A DNA stretch of 64,000 nt from PALSA-1006 sp963733265 (GTDB lineage: Bacteria > Pseudomonadota > Gammaproteobacteria > Burkholderiales > Gallionellaceae): positions 434,001 to 498,000 of the forward strand of contig CAVTCF010000001.1 in the NCBI GenBank assembly GCA_963733265.1, read 5' to 3'. This document shows positions 7,651 through 16,000 of this stretch, in pieces; within the stretch, counting starts at the first letter, position 1, and the number at the start of each line of letters is the position of its first letter. The translations under genes were made by a program, and so were the position numbers. Below the pieces are notes generated by a model that was given only the letters and a program-made list of their open reading frames with translations, had not been told where the DNA came from and searched no databases.

Positions 7651-9078
7651 TTAGAGTGATTTACGAAGATTTACCGGAAGGATGTTCATCCCCTCGCGGT
7701 ATTTTGCCACGGTACGGCGGGCGACTAAAATGCCCTGCTGTGCCAGGATTTCGGACATGCGACTGTCAGTGAGCGGATGCTTCGCATCTTCTTCGCTGAC
7801 CAGTTGCTTGATAAGTGCGCGTATGGCGGTGGACGAGCAGGCACCGCCGGCTTCGGTGGCGAGACCGCTGCCGAAGAAATATTTGAGTTCATAAATCCCG
7901 CGCGGAGTGAGCATGAACTTTTGCGTCGTCACCCGCGAAATGGTGGATTCGTGCAGCTCCAGTTGGTCGGCGATTTCGCGAAGCACCAAAGGACGCATGC
8001 CGATATCACCGTGTTCAAAAAACTGGCGTTGGCGCTCAACGATGGCCTGTGACACACGCAGGATCGTTTCAAAACGTTGTTGCAGATTTTTAATGAACCA
8101 GCGCGCCTCCTGCAATTGCCCTGCCATTTGCTGCGAGCCCTGATCGTCGCGGCGTTGCAAAATGTTGGCATAAATCTGATTGATGCGCAGGCGCGGCATT
8201 GCTTCCGGATTGAGGCGCGCTTTCCAGATACCGCCTTGGCGTTCTACCAGCACATCCGGCACCACGTAATCGGCGGCACGATGTTCAAAAGCATTGCCGG
8301 GCTTGGGTTGCAAATGCACGATCAAATCCTGGGCGATGCGCAGCGCGGCATCGTCGCAATGCAAAGCTTTCTTCAGTTTATTAAAGTCGCGGGCGGCCAG
8401 CAGATCAAGATGACTCGTCACGATAGCCAAGGCCAGATCACGCCCCTCAATATCTTCGGGCATTGCCTCAAGTTGCAAAGAGAGACATTCACTCAGCGAG
8501 CGCGCGCCGATTCCCGGCGCATCCAAATGCTGTAACTGCACCAAAGCTGTTTCCAGATCGTCCAGAGTAATGTCCAACTCAAGCGGTAACAGTTCAATGA
8601 TTTCTTCCAGCGGTTGGGACAGATAAGCATTTTCATCCAGCGCGTCGATCAGCAGACCGATGATCTTTTTATCGCGCCCGTCAAGCTGGCTCATGTTCAG
8701 TTCCCACAGCAAGTGCTCACGCATAGTGGGTCTGTCGGCAGCGACTTCGCTGTATCCGTCGTCCTCGTCATCCGAACTGGGGGCCGAAGAAGAAAAAGAC
8801 GGCTCGGCCCAGTCACCGGGTTCGTTGCGGGAATCACTTTCCGGGGTAGTGCTGTCAGAGCTGCCGGCAGGTGTGGCGGCAGTTTCAGTGCTACTGTTGC
8901 CACTGTAGGTTTGATTGGTATTGTCGTCTTCGCGTTCAAGGAACGGATTTTCGTCCAGCAAGCGCGCAGCTTCCTGATTAATGTCCAGCGTCGAGAGCTG
9001 AAGTAATTTAATAGCCTGTTGCAACTGCGGTGTAAGCGTCAGTTGTTGCGACTGCCTGAGTTGTAGCGCTGCTTTCAT
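7651..9078 (-). CDS. rpoN: RNA polymerase sigma-54 factor
   Basis: This is a complete 475-residue sigma-54. Region I is Gln-rich (LRQSQQLTLTPQLQQAIKLL), followed by an acidic linker, the core-binding domain, the helix-turn-helix and a perfect RpoN box ARRTVAKYRE near the C-terminus. It directs transcription from -24/-12 promoters with enhancer-binding activators. A candidate target promoter is present in this window at 15090-15106, before a pilin gene. Confidence 0.97.
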   Translation of the reverse strand: MKAALQLRQSQQLTLTPQLQQAIKLLQLSTLDINQEAARLLDENPFLEREDDNTNQTYSGNSSTETAATPAGSSDSTTPESDSRNEPGDWAEPSFSSSAPSSDDEDDGYSEVAADRPTMREHLLWELNMSQLDGRDKKIIGLLIDALDENAYLSQPLEEIIELLPLELDITLDDLETALVQLQHLDAPGIGARSLSECLSLQLEAMPEDIEGRDLALAIVTSHLDLLAARDFNKLKKALHCDDAALRIAQDLIVHLQPKPGNAFEHRAADYVVPDVLVERQGGIWKARLNPEAMPRLRINQIYANILQRRDDQGSQQMAGQLQEARWFIKNLQQRFETILRVSQAIVERQRQFFEHGDIGMRPLVLREIADQLELHESTISRVTTQKFMLTPRGIYELKYFFGSGLATEAGGACSSTAIRALIKQLVSEEDAKHPLTDSRMSEILAQQGILVARRTVAKYREGMNILPVNLRKSL

Positions 9079-9102
9079 TTTGCGGTGGAATAGTCCGGAC
9101 TT

Positions 9103-9825
9103 TTATAGCTTAAAGTTTTCGCCGAGATAGACTTTTCTGACGCCTTCATTATAGATGATTTCTTCGGGTTTGCCTTCTGCCATTACCGAACCCGCGTTGA
9201 TAATGTAGGCACGGTTGCAAATACCCAATGTTTCTCTCACGTTATGGTCGGTGATCAGCACACCGATTTCGCGCTCCTTCAGAAAAGCGATGATTTTTTG
9301 AATATCCAGCACGGCGATCGGATCAACCCCCGCGAACGGCTCGTCCAACAATATAAAACGGGGGCTGGTTGCCAGCGCACGGGCGATTTCAACCCGGCGG
9401 CGTTCACCGCCCGACAAACTGAGTGCCTGATTGTTGCGGATATGCGAGATGTGCAGATCGTTCAACAACTCCTCCAGGCGAGTCTCCATTTGCTCTTTAT
9501 TGTAATCATGAAGTTCAAGCACAGCCTGAATATTTTCCGCAACAGTCAAGCGGCGAAAAATGGATGCTTCCTGTGGCAGATAACCCAAGCCGAGTCTGGC
9601 GCGGCGATGGATGGGCAAATGCGTAATGTTCTGGTTGTCGATAAAAATATCACCGCCATCCGCAGCAACCAGTCCGACGATCATGTAAAAACTCGTGGTT
9701 TTACCGGCGCCGTTCGGGCCGAGCAGTCCGACGACTTCCCCGCTTTTGACCGACAGGGATACATCCTGCACCACAGTGCGGGAACGATAACGTTTCTTTA
9801 AATTAACAGCGCGAAGTTCACTCAT
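9103..9825 (-). CDS. lptB: LPS export ABC transporter ATP-binding protein
   Basis: LptB powers extraction of lipopolysaccharide from the inner membrane with LptFGC. All ATPase motifs are present: Walker A GPNGAGKTT, signature LSGGERRRVEIARAL, Walker B ILLDEPFAGVDP, and the H-loop region ITDHNVRETL. The 240-residue length and the position between lptA and rpoN are conserved in proteobacteria. The start is 14 nt after the lptA stop. Confidence 0.96.
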   Translation of the reverse strand: MSELRAVNLKKRYRSRTVVQDVSLSVKSGEVVGLLGPNGAGKTTSFYMIVGLVAADGGDIFIDNQNITHLPIHRRARLGLGYLPQEASIFRRLTVAENIQAVLELHDYNKEQMETRLEELLNDLHISHIRNNQALSLSGGERRRVEIARALATSPRFILLDEPFAGVDPIAVLDIQKIIAFLKEREIGVLITDHNVRETLGICNRAYIINAGSVMAEGKPEEIIYNEGVRKVYLGENFKL

Positions 9826-9839
9826 ATCTTGTTTTAGTT

Positions 9840-10577
9840 TTACGGCTGTTTAGTTGCCGGGGCTGGCTCGGATGCGGCTGGCTCAATCGAACTTGGTTGA
9901 GTTGCGCCGGGTTCAACTGCTTTGGGTTCGATTGAATTCGTATCGGTAGCAGTAACCTCGGAAGCTTTTTGGACAGATACCGCAACCGGTTTGGAATCTG
10001 AAACACTCGATGCGGCAGTCTCTTTAGTCCCACTCTTTACAGGTTCCGCTGTTTTGGGCGGAGGCGTTTTTGTCTCTTTGGCTTTGGGTTGTAAAGTGGC
10101 GCGAACACGTCCCGTGTTTTGAGGGCTGTTCACACGAAAAATTTCGGTTTGCGTATTGTAGGTAATGTGGTCACCGCGCACATCATCCTGTTCCCGCTTT
10201 ACTCGGGCGCGCACGTACAAATCGATTTTTTCGGTGAGTGTACTGTATTCGATGCGTTCACCAAAGCCTTCAACATATTCATTTGCTTCGTCGCGTTTCT
10301 GGCGAAAACTCGCCAGATGTCCGGTCGCTACACAAAACTTGTTTCCGGCAGCGTCTTCGGTGACAACCGCCTTTTCGGCAATGACGCGCAGAGTACCTTG
10401 CGTGAGTTCAACTTTGCCCTCGAAAATGCTGACACGATTGGCATTATCCAGGCTCAGCTTGTCCGACTCGATGTGGATGGGTTTGTCGCGATCCGCTTTT
10501 TCGGCGTGTGCCAGACCGACAAGTCCGAAGGACATCAATCCAATGAGCAGGGCAAATTTATTTGACAGGGGGCACAT
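9840..10577 (-). CDS. lptA: LPS transport periplasmic protein LptA with a low-complexity C-terminal tail
   Basis: A signal peptide (LLIGLMSFGLVGLAHA) is followed by the OstA/LptA domain, with DKPIHIESDKLSLDNANRV and GKVELTQGTLRVIAEKAVV near the start. LptA bridges the periplasm for LPS. From about residue 165 the protein runs into a Pro/Thr/Ser/Ala-rich tail of roughly 80 residues with repeated KPVAV, IEPKAVEP and IEPAASEP-type units, unusually long for LptA. The start overlaps the lptC stop by 20 nt. Confidence 0.92.
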   Translation of the reverse strand: MCPLSNKFALLIGLMSFGLVGLAHAEKADRDKPIHIESDKLSLDNANRVSIFEGKVELTQGTLRVIAEKAVVTEDAAGNKFCVATGHLASFRQKRDEANEYVEGFGERIEYSTLTEKIDLYVRARVKREQDDVRGDHITYNTQTEIFRVNSPQNTGRVRATLQPKAKETKTPPPKTAEPVKSGTKETAASSVSDSKPVAVSVQKASEVTATDTNSIEPKAVEPGATQPSSIEPAASEPAPATKQP

Positions 10578-11151
10578 GTGTGGCGTGGACAGAGGATAGA
10601 AGGTGGGTAATTTGCAATTTATTGTCTAGTGTCATTCCGACTGCATTAATAGTATCGCGTTGTGTGTTGATCGTAACCGGATAATCGGTGTCGGCCTGAT
10701 CCTTGTTCGGAATTATATGCAGGTATTCAGTGTTGAACGTTAACATATCTCGCTCAAGATCGGGAAGACGCATCACTTTAACATCATCATACAAAAATAC
10801 TTCGTCGCCACGACTGGAAACTTTGCCCGTGAGTGACGAGGTGGCGATTGGCCAACGATTAGACTGTAAGCTGATGAAATGGGGATGATCCAAAAACGTG
10901 GTGTCATCATCGGGATAATGCCACATCTTTTCGGCCGTCATCAGATAGCGCGGGTGGCCGAGTTCATCAAGCGTGACTGAAGAAATATTTTCCACTGAAT
11001 AATCGACATCGTGGCGTTTGCTGTCGTCGGGTCTGGCTTCCTGGGGGTGTACTTGCTGGTTGAGCCAATACGTGCCGGCCAGCAACAGCAAAAGTGGAAT
11101 CAAAGGCAGCCACGACCGCAGACGCTCGGCCAGATCTTTTAAACGTGTCAT
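10558..11151 (-). CDS. lptC: LPS export system protein LptC
   Basis: This inner-membrane protein has one N-terminal transmembrane helix (LPLIPLLLLLAGTYWL) and a periplasmic LptC domain (VDYSVENISSVTLDELG). It receives LPS from LptBFG and passes it to LptA. The ATG at 11151 overlaps the kdsC stop in an ATGA junction; the 20 codons open upstream lie inside kdsC and are ignored. Length is 197 residues, close to family size. Confidence 0.92.
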   Translation of the reverse strand: MTRLKDLAERLRSWLPLIPLLLLLAGTYWLNQQVHPQEARPDDSKRHDVDYSVENISSVTLDELGHPRYLMTAEKMWHYPDDDTTFLDHPHFISLQSNRWPIATSSLTGKVSSRGDEVFLYDDVKVMRLPDLERDMLTFNTEYLHIIPNKDQADTDYPVTINTQRDTINAVGMTLDNKLQITHLLSSVHATHVPPVK

Positions 11152-11666
11152 GCGAGATAAGGCGCCAACTGAGCGTTTAACGTACCCTGCGCAGACATGA
11201 TCATCTCGCACACTTCACGCACCGCGCCATGTCCTCCGGCACGCTTGGTTGTATAGTGCGCATGGTCTTGCACGGCAGGCGACGCCTGGGGTACGGTCAA
11301 CGCCAGGCCCACACGTTTCATGGCGGGCAGGTCAACTACATCATCGCCCATAAAAGCGGCTTGTACGGGAGCGAGTTGCAATTTGCCGAGCAAGTCTTGC
11401 ATCGCATCCCACTTTTTTTCAATGCCCTGATACACATGTTTGATGCCGAGATTTTTTGCGCGCATCTCAACGCAGCGCGAAGTGCGGCCGGTGATAAGCG
11501 CCAGCTCCACGCCCGAAGCCTTGAGCATTTTCAAACCATGCCCGTCCAGCGAGTTAAAGCGTTTGAATTCTTCCCCCGAGTCGGAAAGGTACAAGCCGCC
11601 ATCGGTGAGAATCCCGTCCACATCAAAGGCGATTAAGCGTATGGGTTTTATTTTTTCGACTGTCAT
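11148..11666 (-). CDS. kdsC: 3-deoxy-D-manno-octulosonate-8-phosphate phosphatase
   Basis: KdsC is a HAD-superfamily phosphatase releasing Kdo from Kdo-8-phosphate for lipid A core synthesis. FDVDGILTDGGLYLSDSGEE carries the catalytic DxDG motif, and FMGDDVVDLPAMKRVGLALT the terminal HAD motif. It is a typical 172 residues. The start codon directly abuts the kdsD stop. Confidence 0.96.
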   Translation of the reverse strand: MTVEKIKPIRLIAFDVDGILTDGGLYLSDSGEEFKRFNSLDGHGLKMLKASGVELALITGRTSRCVEMRAKNLGIKHVYQGIEKKWDAMQDLLGKLQLAPVQAAFMGDDVVDLPAMKRVGLALTVPQASPAVQDHAHYTTKRAGGHGAVREVCEMIMSAQGTLNAQLAPYLA

Positions 11667-12653
11667 TTAGATCACCTTTGCGCGCAGCAAATCAAACATA
11701 TTGAGGGCACCGACTAATTTATTATCGGCATCTACCACCAGCATCTGGCTAATGCGATATTGCTCCATTGTTTGCACCGCATCCACTGCCAGCGCTTCCG
11801 CCGTGATGCAACGCGGATTGCGCGACATCACCGCAGCGATTGGTGTGGTGCTGAAATCCAAACGCTTTTCCAGCGTGCGCCGCAGATCACCGTCCGTATA
11901 GATGCCGATCACTTTTTGCGCGGTATCTATAATCGCCGTCATGCCCAAGCCTTTGCGCGAAACCTCAAGTACCGCATCGGCAAGCGTTGCGTCATGCGCC
12001 ACCGCAGGAATGCCTTCCCCGGTGTGCATGACATCGCGCACGTGAGTGAGCAAGCGCCGCCCCAGACTACCGCCGGGATGAGAGCGCGCGAAATCTTCTT
12101 CGCCGAATCCTTTTGCATCCAGTAACGCCACCGCAAGTGCATCACCCAGCGCCAAGGCCGCTGTCGTGCTGGCCGTGGGGGCCAATCCCATCGGGCAGGC
12201 TTCCTGCGCGACGTAACCATTCAGGTGGGCATCGGCGAACAGAGCCAGACTGGATTTTGCATTTCCGGTGAGGCTGATGAGTTTTGCTCCTTGGCGTTTA
12301 ATCACCGGCACAATGGTAAGCAACTCCTCACTTTCGCCGGAATACGACAAAGCAATGAACACATCTTCAGCGGTAATCATACCGAGATCGCCGTGGCTGG
12401 CTTCGGCGGGGTGTACGAAATAAGCGGGAGTGCCGGTGCTGGACATGGTCGCCGCAATCTTGCGCGCGATGTGCCCCGACTTACCCATGCCGCTGACAAT
12501 CACCCGGCCTTCACACGCAAGAATGATGTTCAGCGCAGATAAAAAGGATTCATCAATGCTCTTCACCAAAGCGTGTACCGCATCGGCTTCGATGCTCAAC
12601 ACTTTGCGCGCCAGATCAAGCGCGTGGGGGGCTGCGGATAACTGTTTACTCAT
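11667..12653 (-). CDS. kdsD: Arabinose-5-phosphate isomerase
   Basis: KdsD converts ribulose-5-phosphate to arabinose-5-phosphate, the first step of Kdo synthesis. An N-terminal SIS domain (GMGKSGHIARKIAATMSSTG, ALSYSGESEELL) is followed by two CBS domains in the C-terminal half. The start MSKQLSAAPHALDLARKVL at 12653 gives 328 residues, the family size. It is the promoter-proximal gene of a long leftward block through lptCAB, rpoN, hpf, ptsN, hprK and rapZ. Confidence 0.95.
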   Translation of the reverse strand: MSKQLSAAPHALDLARKVLSIEADAVHALVKSIDESFLSALNIILACEGRVIVSGMGKSGHIARKIAATMSSTGTPAYFVHPAEASHGDLGMITAEDVFIALSYSGESEELLTIVPVIKRQGAKLISLTGNAKSSLALFADAHLNGYVAQEACPMGLAPTASTTAALALGDALAVALLDAKGFGEEDFARSHPGGSLGRRLLTHVRDVMHTGEGIPAVAHDATLADAVLEVSRKGLGMTAIIDTAQKVIGIYTDGDLRRTLEKRLDFSTTPIAAVMSRNPRCITAEALAVDAVQTMEQYRISQMLVVDADNKLVGALNMFDLLRAKVI

Positions 12654-13219
12654 GGGGCGGATTATACCCAAGGCGGAGGCGACTCAGCCGTTTTTATACA
12701 GGGTGAAATGTTCTTCTATTCTTAAAGTTGGGCTACAAAGTTCGCCGCTCATGGTTTGCAGGGCGGAATATTCTTTATGGCTTCCAATCGCCCGATTTAT
12801 CGGGCGATTGTGGAGAGCAGCGATACCCATCAATAATTCAGTAGGGTAAACCCCCGGCTCTGCCGGGGGACTCCGTTAGGTTTGACCGTTCCGGCAGTCA
12901 TCAAAGCAAAGTTAATATGCAGCGACATCATTCCCTCCCCTAGCAGGAGGAGGGCTAGGGAGGGGGTAGAAACTAAGCATGCCTACACCGAAATTTTTAC
13001 CCCCATCCCAACCTTCCCCCTACAAGGAGGAAGGAGCAAAACTTTCGCCGCCTTCAGGCGGCTCACTGTTTTGTCGGCCCCTTTGAGGGGTTCACCCAAT
13101 AAGCCCCCGGTTTTGCCGGGGGTAATTTAATTATCGTGACGAGCCGATGGGTATCGCTGCGCTCCACCCATCCTACGACTGCAAAGTCCGCAGCTCATAG
13201 TTTATCGGGCGATAGCGGC
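12654..13219. repeat. Gene-free stretch packed with palindromes and repeat-family members
   Basis: No coding region is convincing here. Hairpins include CGCCCGATTTATCGGGCG (12788-12805), a CCCCCGGC/GCCGGGGG stem (12851-12869), the CTAGGGAGGGGG element (12930-13040, also at 32385-32482), GCCGCCTTCAGGCGGC (about 13050-13065), CCCCCGG/CCGGGGG (about 13103-13122), and GATGGGT/ACCCATC (13146-13172, related to 18393-18522). The arms GCGATACCCATC at about 12819 and GATGGGTATCGC at 13146 are inverse copies, so part of the region is itself flanked by inverted arms. The promoter for kdsD must lie at its left end. Confidence 0.75.
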
Positions 13220-14911
13220 TTACTCCTTCTTCAACTCAAACCCCACCGCTCCCTCAATATTCTTGGCCAGCGTCAAACTAAACCCCATTTGTTCGGCCCA
13301 GCGTCCGGCCTGATACAGGCCCACGCCCAAGCCGTCTTCCGAAGGCATGACGGTATTTAATAATTGGTGTGCCACGCCGGGAGGTATCGGGCTGCCCGAA
13401 TCGCTAATTCCCAAGCTGAACGGGTTTAAGCACAAACTTACGGTAATGGCGATGCCGGGTTCGCGCAGGCGTTTGTGGCAAGCGTTGTCGATCAGGTTGT
13501 CGGCAACGCAATCAAACATTGCAGAGGGGATGGTGCAGCCTCCTCCCTCCGGCAGAGAAAAAATATGATCCGGCTCGGTCCAAATTAGTCCCGCGTGCTG
13601 GTAGCGTTGGCGCAGCCCTTCCCACCAGGTCGTCAAGGGCAATCTGGCGGCATCGTCTTCCGGTTGGGGAGATTTGAGTTTGCCCAAAATCAACTCAATG
13701 CGCTGCGTCAATACGGGTAATTGCTGTTGCAGGATGGGCTGCGCTTTATCGGGCTGGAGTTGGGCGACAGAGCTCAGCGAGAGCAGCGATTGCAGCATGT
13801 TTTTCAAATCGTGCGTCAGACGCGAGCCGGTTTCGTAAATGGCTTGCAAGCGCGCGATCTCGCGCAATTGTTGTTCGCGCCGTTTGGCCTGATAAAAGTT
13901 GCCGAGCAAGCGCGTGAGCAGTTGAACATGCAGTTCGGTCGAGGGCGAAATGCGCATGCGGCTGAATACAGTCAGGTGCAAATCATGGTCTACCACATCA
14001 ACGCGATGTTTGCTCGACACGCCCAAATTGCCATGCCCTTCGCGCGACACCCATGACATGCCCGATAGCCAGGGAAAGGTGGTGAAATTGGCGACTGCGC
14101 GCTCAAGAAAAGCGCCGGGGTTGGATTCCTGTTGCGATGCCTCGGTCAAGTGTTTGAGCCATTCCTCAAACGGTGTGCCGATGTTAAGCAGATAACGCGA
14201 AAACATCGGCTGCAAGCCGGAAAAACCCAGACGCGGATTCCACAGCCAACTCATCACCAGCAGCATGGCGGCAAGAATGAACAGGGTACCCAGCAGCGCT
14301 TCAAAATAATCTACATGCGCCAGCGTCATAAAGGCCAGGCTGCCCAAGATCAGCAGCGTCAACAGCAAAAACAACAGCAGGCTGTAAATGAAGTCGACAA
14401 TTTGCGCGGCTTCGGCGGGTTCTTTTTTGGTGGGGATCAACGCCATGATCAGCAGCAACGCAGGCAATACATAATCCATCAAATCGCCCGCGATACCCAC
14501 GACCAGGGGCAGATTAAACAAGTGCGGGGTTATCCACAGCAACAATACCCCCAGCAAATACGCCATCGCCAGCAAATAGCGCCAACGCTGCCAAATGGCG
14601 TGAAAAGCAAACACCCTGCCGCCGACGAGTGAAAATAAACCGGTCACCCAAAATGCCAGCACCCACCAGTTTAGCCAGAGCAGTGCCACCAGACTTGCCC
14701 CGCCGATGAACACAATACTGCCGGGGCGCAATTTACTTTCGCCGCGCCACAGCGGTTGCCACAACAGGAAAAAACCTAAATGAGAAATCAGCAAAGGTAG
14801 CGTCCACGGGCTTTCAATGCCCAACCACAGCGCAAGGTGCAGGGTGGCCAATAAAGCCACGGCAAGCCACGGGGTGCTGCGGCTAAATGAATGGGTTAAG
14901 GGTGTCGGCAT
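13220..14911 (-). CDS. Membrane sensor histidine kinase (PrsK-like HDLKN type), orphan
   Basis: The N-terminal half (to about residue 240) has some eight hydrophobic segments; the middle resembles a GAF-like region. The kinase core shows the H-box LTHDLKNMLQSLLSL near residue 365, N-box DNLIDNACHKRL, G1 DSGSPIPPG and G2 GLGVGLYQAGRW. The HDLKN H-box resembles that of PrsK-type kinases, which act with sigma-54 activators. No response regulator gene is adjacent. It faces away from the pilin gene with the sigma-54 promoter 180 nt to its right, so a link is possible but not shown. Confidence 0.85.
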   Translation of the reverse strand: MPTPLTHSFSRSTPWLAVALLATLHLALWLGIESPWTLPLLISHLGFFLLWQPLWRGESKLRPGSIVFIGGASLVALLWLNWWVLAFWVTGLFSLVGGRVFAFHAIWQRWRYLLAMAYLLGVLLLWITPHLFNLPLVVGIAGDLMDYVLPALLLIMALIPTKKEPAEAAQIVDFIYSLLLFLLLTLLILGSLAFMTLAHVDYFEALLGTLFILAAMLLVMSWLWNPRLGFSGLQPMFSRYLLNIGTPFEEWLKHLTEASQQESNPGAFLERAVANFTTFPWLSGMSWVSREGHGNLGVSSKHRVDVVDHDLHLTVFSRMRISPSTELHVQLLTRLLGNFYQAKRREQQLREIARLQAIYETGSRLTHDLKNMLQSLLSLSSVAQLQPDKAQPILQQQLPVLTQRIELILGKLKSPQPEDDAARLPLTTWWEGLRQRYQHAGLIWTEPDHIFSLPEGGGCTIPSAMFDCVADNLIDNACHKRLREPGIAITVSLCLNPFSLGISDSGSPIPPGVAHQLLNTVMPSEDGLGVGLYQAGRWAEQMGFSLTLAKNIEGAVGFELKKE

Positions 14912-15089
14912 TTCAGCGCATCCGTCGAGAATTCGTCATCGCTTGAGTTCAAACAAATCGTTTTGCCTGTCAGACGACCGGGTGTTGTTCGTGTTGCCGC
15001 AGGGGTGCTGTTTTGTAACATATTGTAATTAATATACTAATGTGGTTTGCCGCACGTTGCGGAGACAATCTTTCTGAAAACATAACAAC

Positions 15090-15106
15090 TTGGCACAAAT
15101 ACTGCA
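15090..15106 (+). promoter_or_regulatory. Sigma-54 (-24/-12) promoter for the pilin-like gene at 15158
   Basis: TTGGCACAAATACTGCA matches the sigma-54 consensus TGGCAC-N5-TTGC with GG and GC separated by exactly 10 nt. It lies 52 nt upstream of the pilin-like start codon, correctly oriented. Only the residue after GGCAC and the first T of TTGC differ from consensus. An AT-rich stretch (about 15018-15041) upstream could host activator or IHF binding. Confidence 0.75.
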
Positions 15107-15157
15107 AGTGCTACAGCGAAAGTAGTCAATCCAATAACAAGTCTCACAGGAGAAGAA

Positions 15158-15904
15158 ATGAAAAGCAAACAATCAGGCTTCACTCTAATTGAAATCGCCA
15201 TTGTGTTGGTGATTATCGGCCTGCTGCTGGGCGGAGTGTTGAAAGGACAAGAATTGATTAACAGCGCCAAGGTGAAAAATCTGGCGACGGACTTTAAGAA
15301 TATTCCGGTTTATATTTATGGGTATCAGGATAAGTTTAGGGCGTTGCCGGGGGATGATGCGAGTGCGGATACTCACCTTGGTGGTCAATGTACAACCACA
15401 ACATGCATAGCTTCGACACCGAAAACTTGTAATAACGGTAATGCAGGTGGTTCGGCTGCGGGTACCTGTGTCGGAAATGGTTTAATTGATGGACTTTGGA
15501 ATTCGACGACAACAACCGACGAAGTTCAGGTATTCTGGCAGCAAGTTCGTCTTGCTGGTCTTGCGCCCGGACCTACCGCTTTGTCGGCTACAGTCACTGA
15601 TTTTCGGCCAACTAATGCATCTGGCGGTCTTATTGGGATCCAAAGTGGCTCCAGTCAAACGAACTTTTATCCGATGACAGATTCTTCAGGCAACCCTATT
15701 CGTGGGACTTATATCGTCTGTTCAGATGGCATACTCGGAAAATTTGTTAAGCAACTGGACATCCAAATGGATGATGGTGCCACCGATAGTGGCTCCATGA
15801 TGGCGATTTCTTCCGGTTCTAAATATGGTAGCAAAGCGGTTCCGACGACTGGTACAGGCGGTATTGACGATGCAGGTACCTACACCGTCTGCATGGGAAT
15901 ATAA
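15158..15904 (+). CDS. Type IV pilin-like protein, large LPGDD family (paralogue 1)
   Basis: This 248-residue protein has a canonical class III prepilin leader, KQSG|FTLIEIAIVLVIIG, with Glu at +5 and a hydrophobic stalk. The C-terminal domain has motifs shared with the next two pilins: RALPGDD near 66, GNGLIDGLWN, FWQQVRLAGL, IRGTYIVCSDGILGK, KQLDIQMDDG, and a terminal CMGI. Ribosome site AGGAGAAG precedes the ATG. It has the sigma-54 promoter at 15090. No pilus assembly gene (pilB, pilC, pilQ or gsp) is in the window. Its function (adhesin, minor pilin or pseudopilin) is not known. Confidence 0.8.
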   Translation: MKSKQSGFTLIEIAIVLVIIGLLLGGVLKGQELINSAKVKNLATDFKNIPVYIYGYQDKFRALPGDDASADTHLGGQCTTTTCIASTPKTCNNGNAGGSAAGTCVGNGLIDGLWNSTTTTDEVQVFWQQVRLAGLAPGPTALSATVTDFRPTNASGGLIGIQSGSSQTNFYPMTDSSGNPIRGTYIVCSDGILGKFVKQLDIQMDDGATDSGSMMAISSGSKYGSKAVPTTGTGGIDDAGTYTVCMGI

Positions 15905-15938
15905 CTGACGCAGAGGTAGTCTCAACAATTTAAACGAA

Positions 15939-15969
15939 ACGCCCCTGTACGTGAGGGGCGTTTTGCTTT
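15939..15969 (+). terminator. Rho-independent terminator after pilin paralogue 1
   Basis: The 8-bp stem ACGCCCCT/AGGGGCGT with a 7-nt loop is followed by TTTGCTTTT. It separates paralogue 1 from paralogue 2, so paralogue 2 depends on read-through or its own promoter. Confidence 0.85.
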
Positions 15970-16000
15970 TGGAAGAACGCTTTTCATGAAAGGAGGGGCA

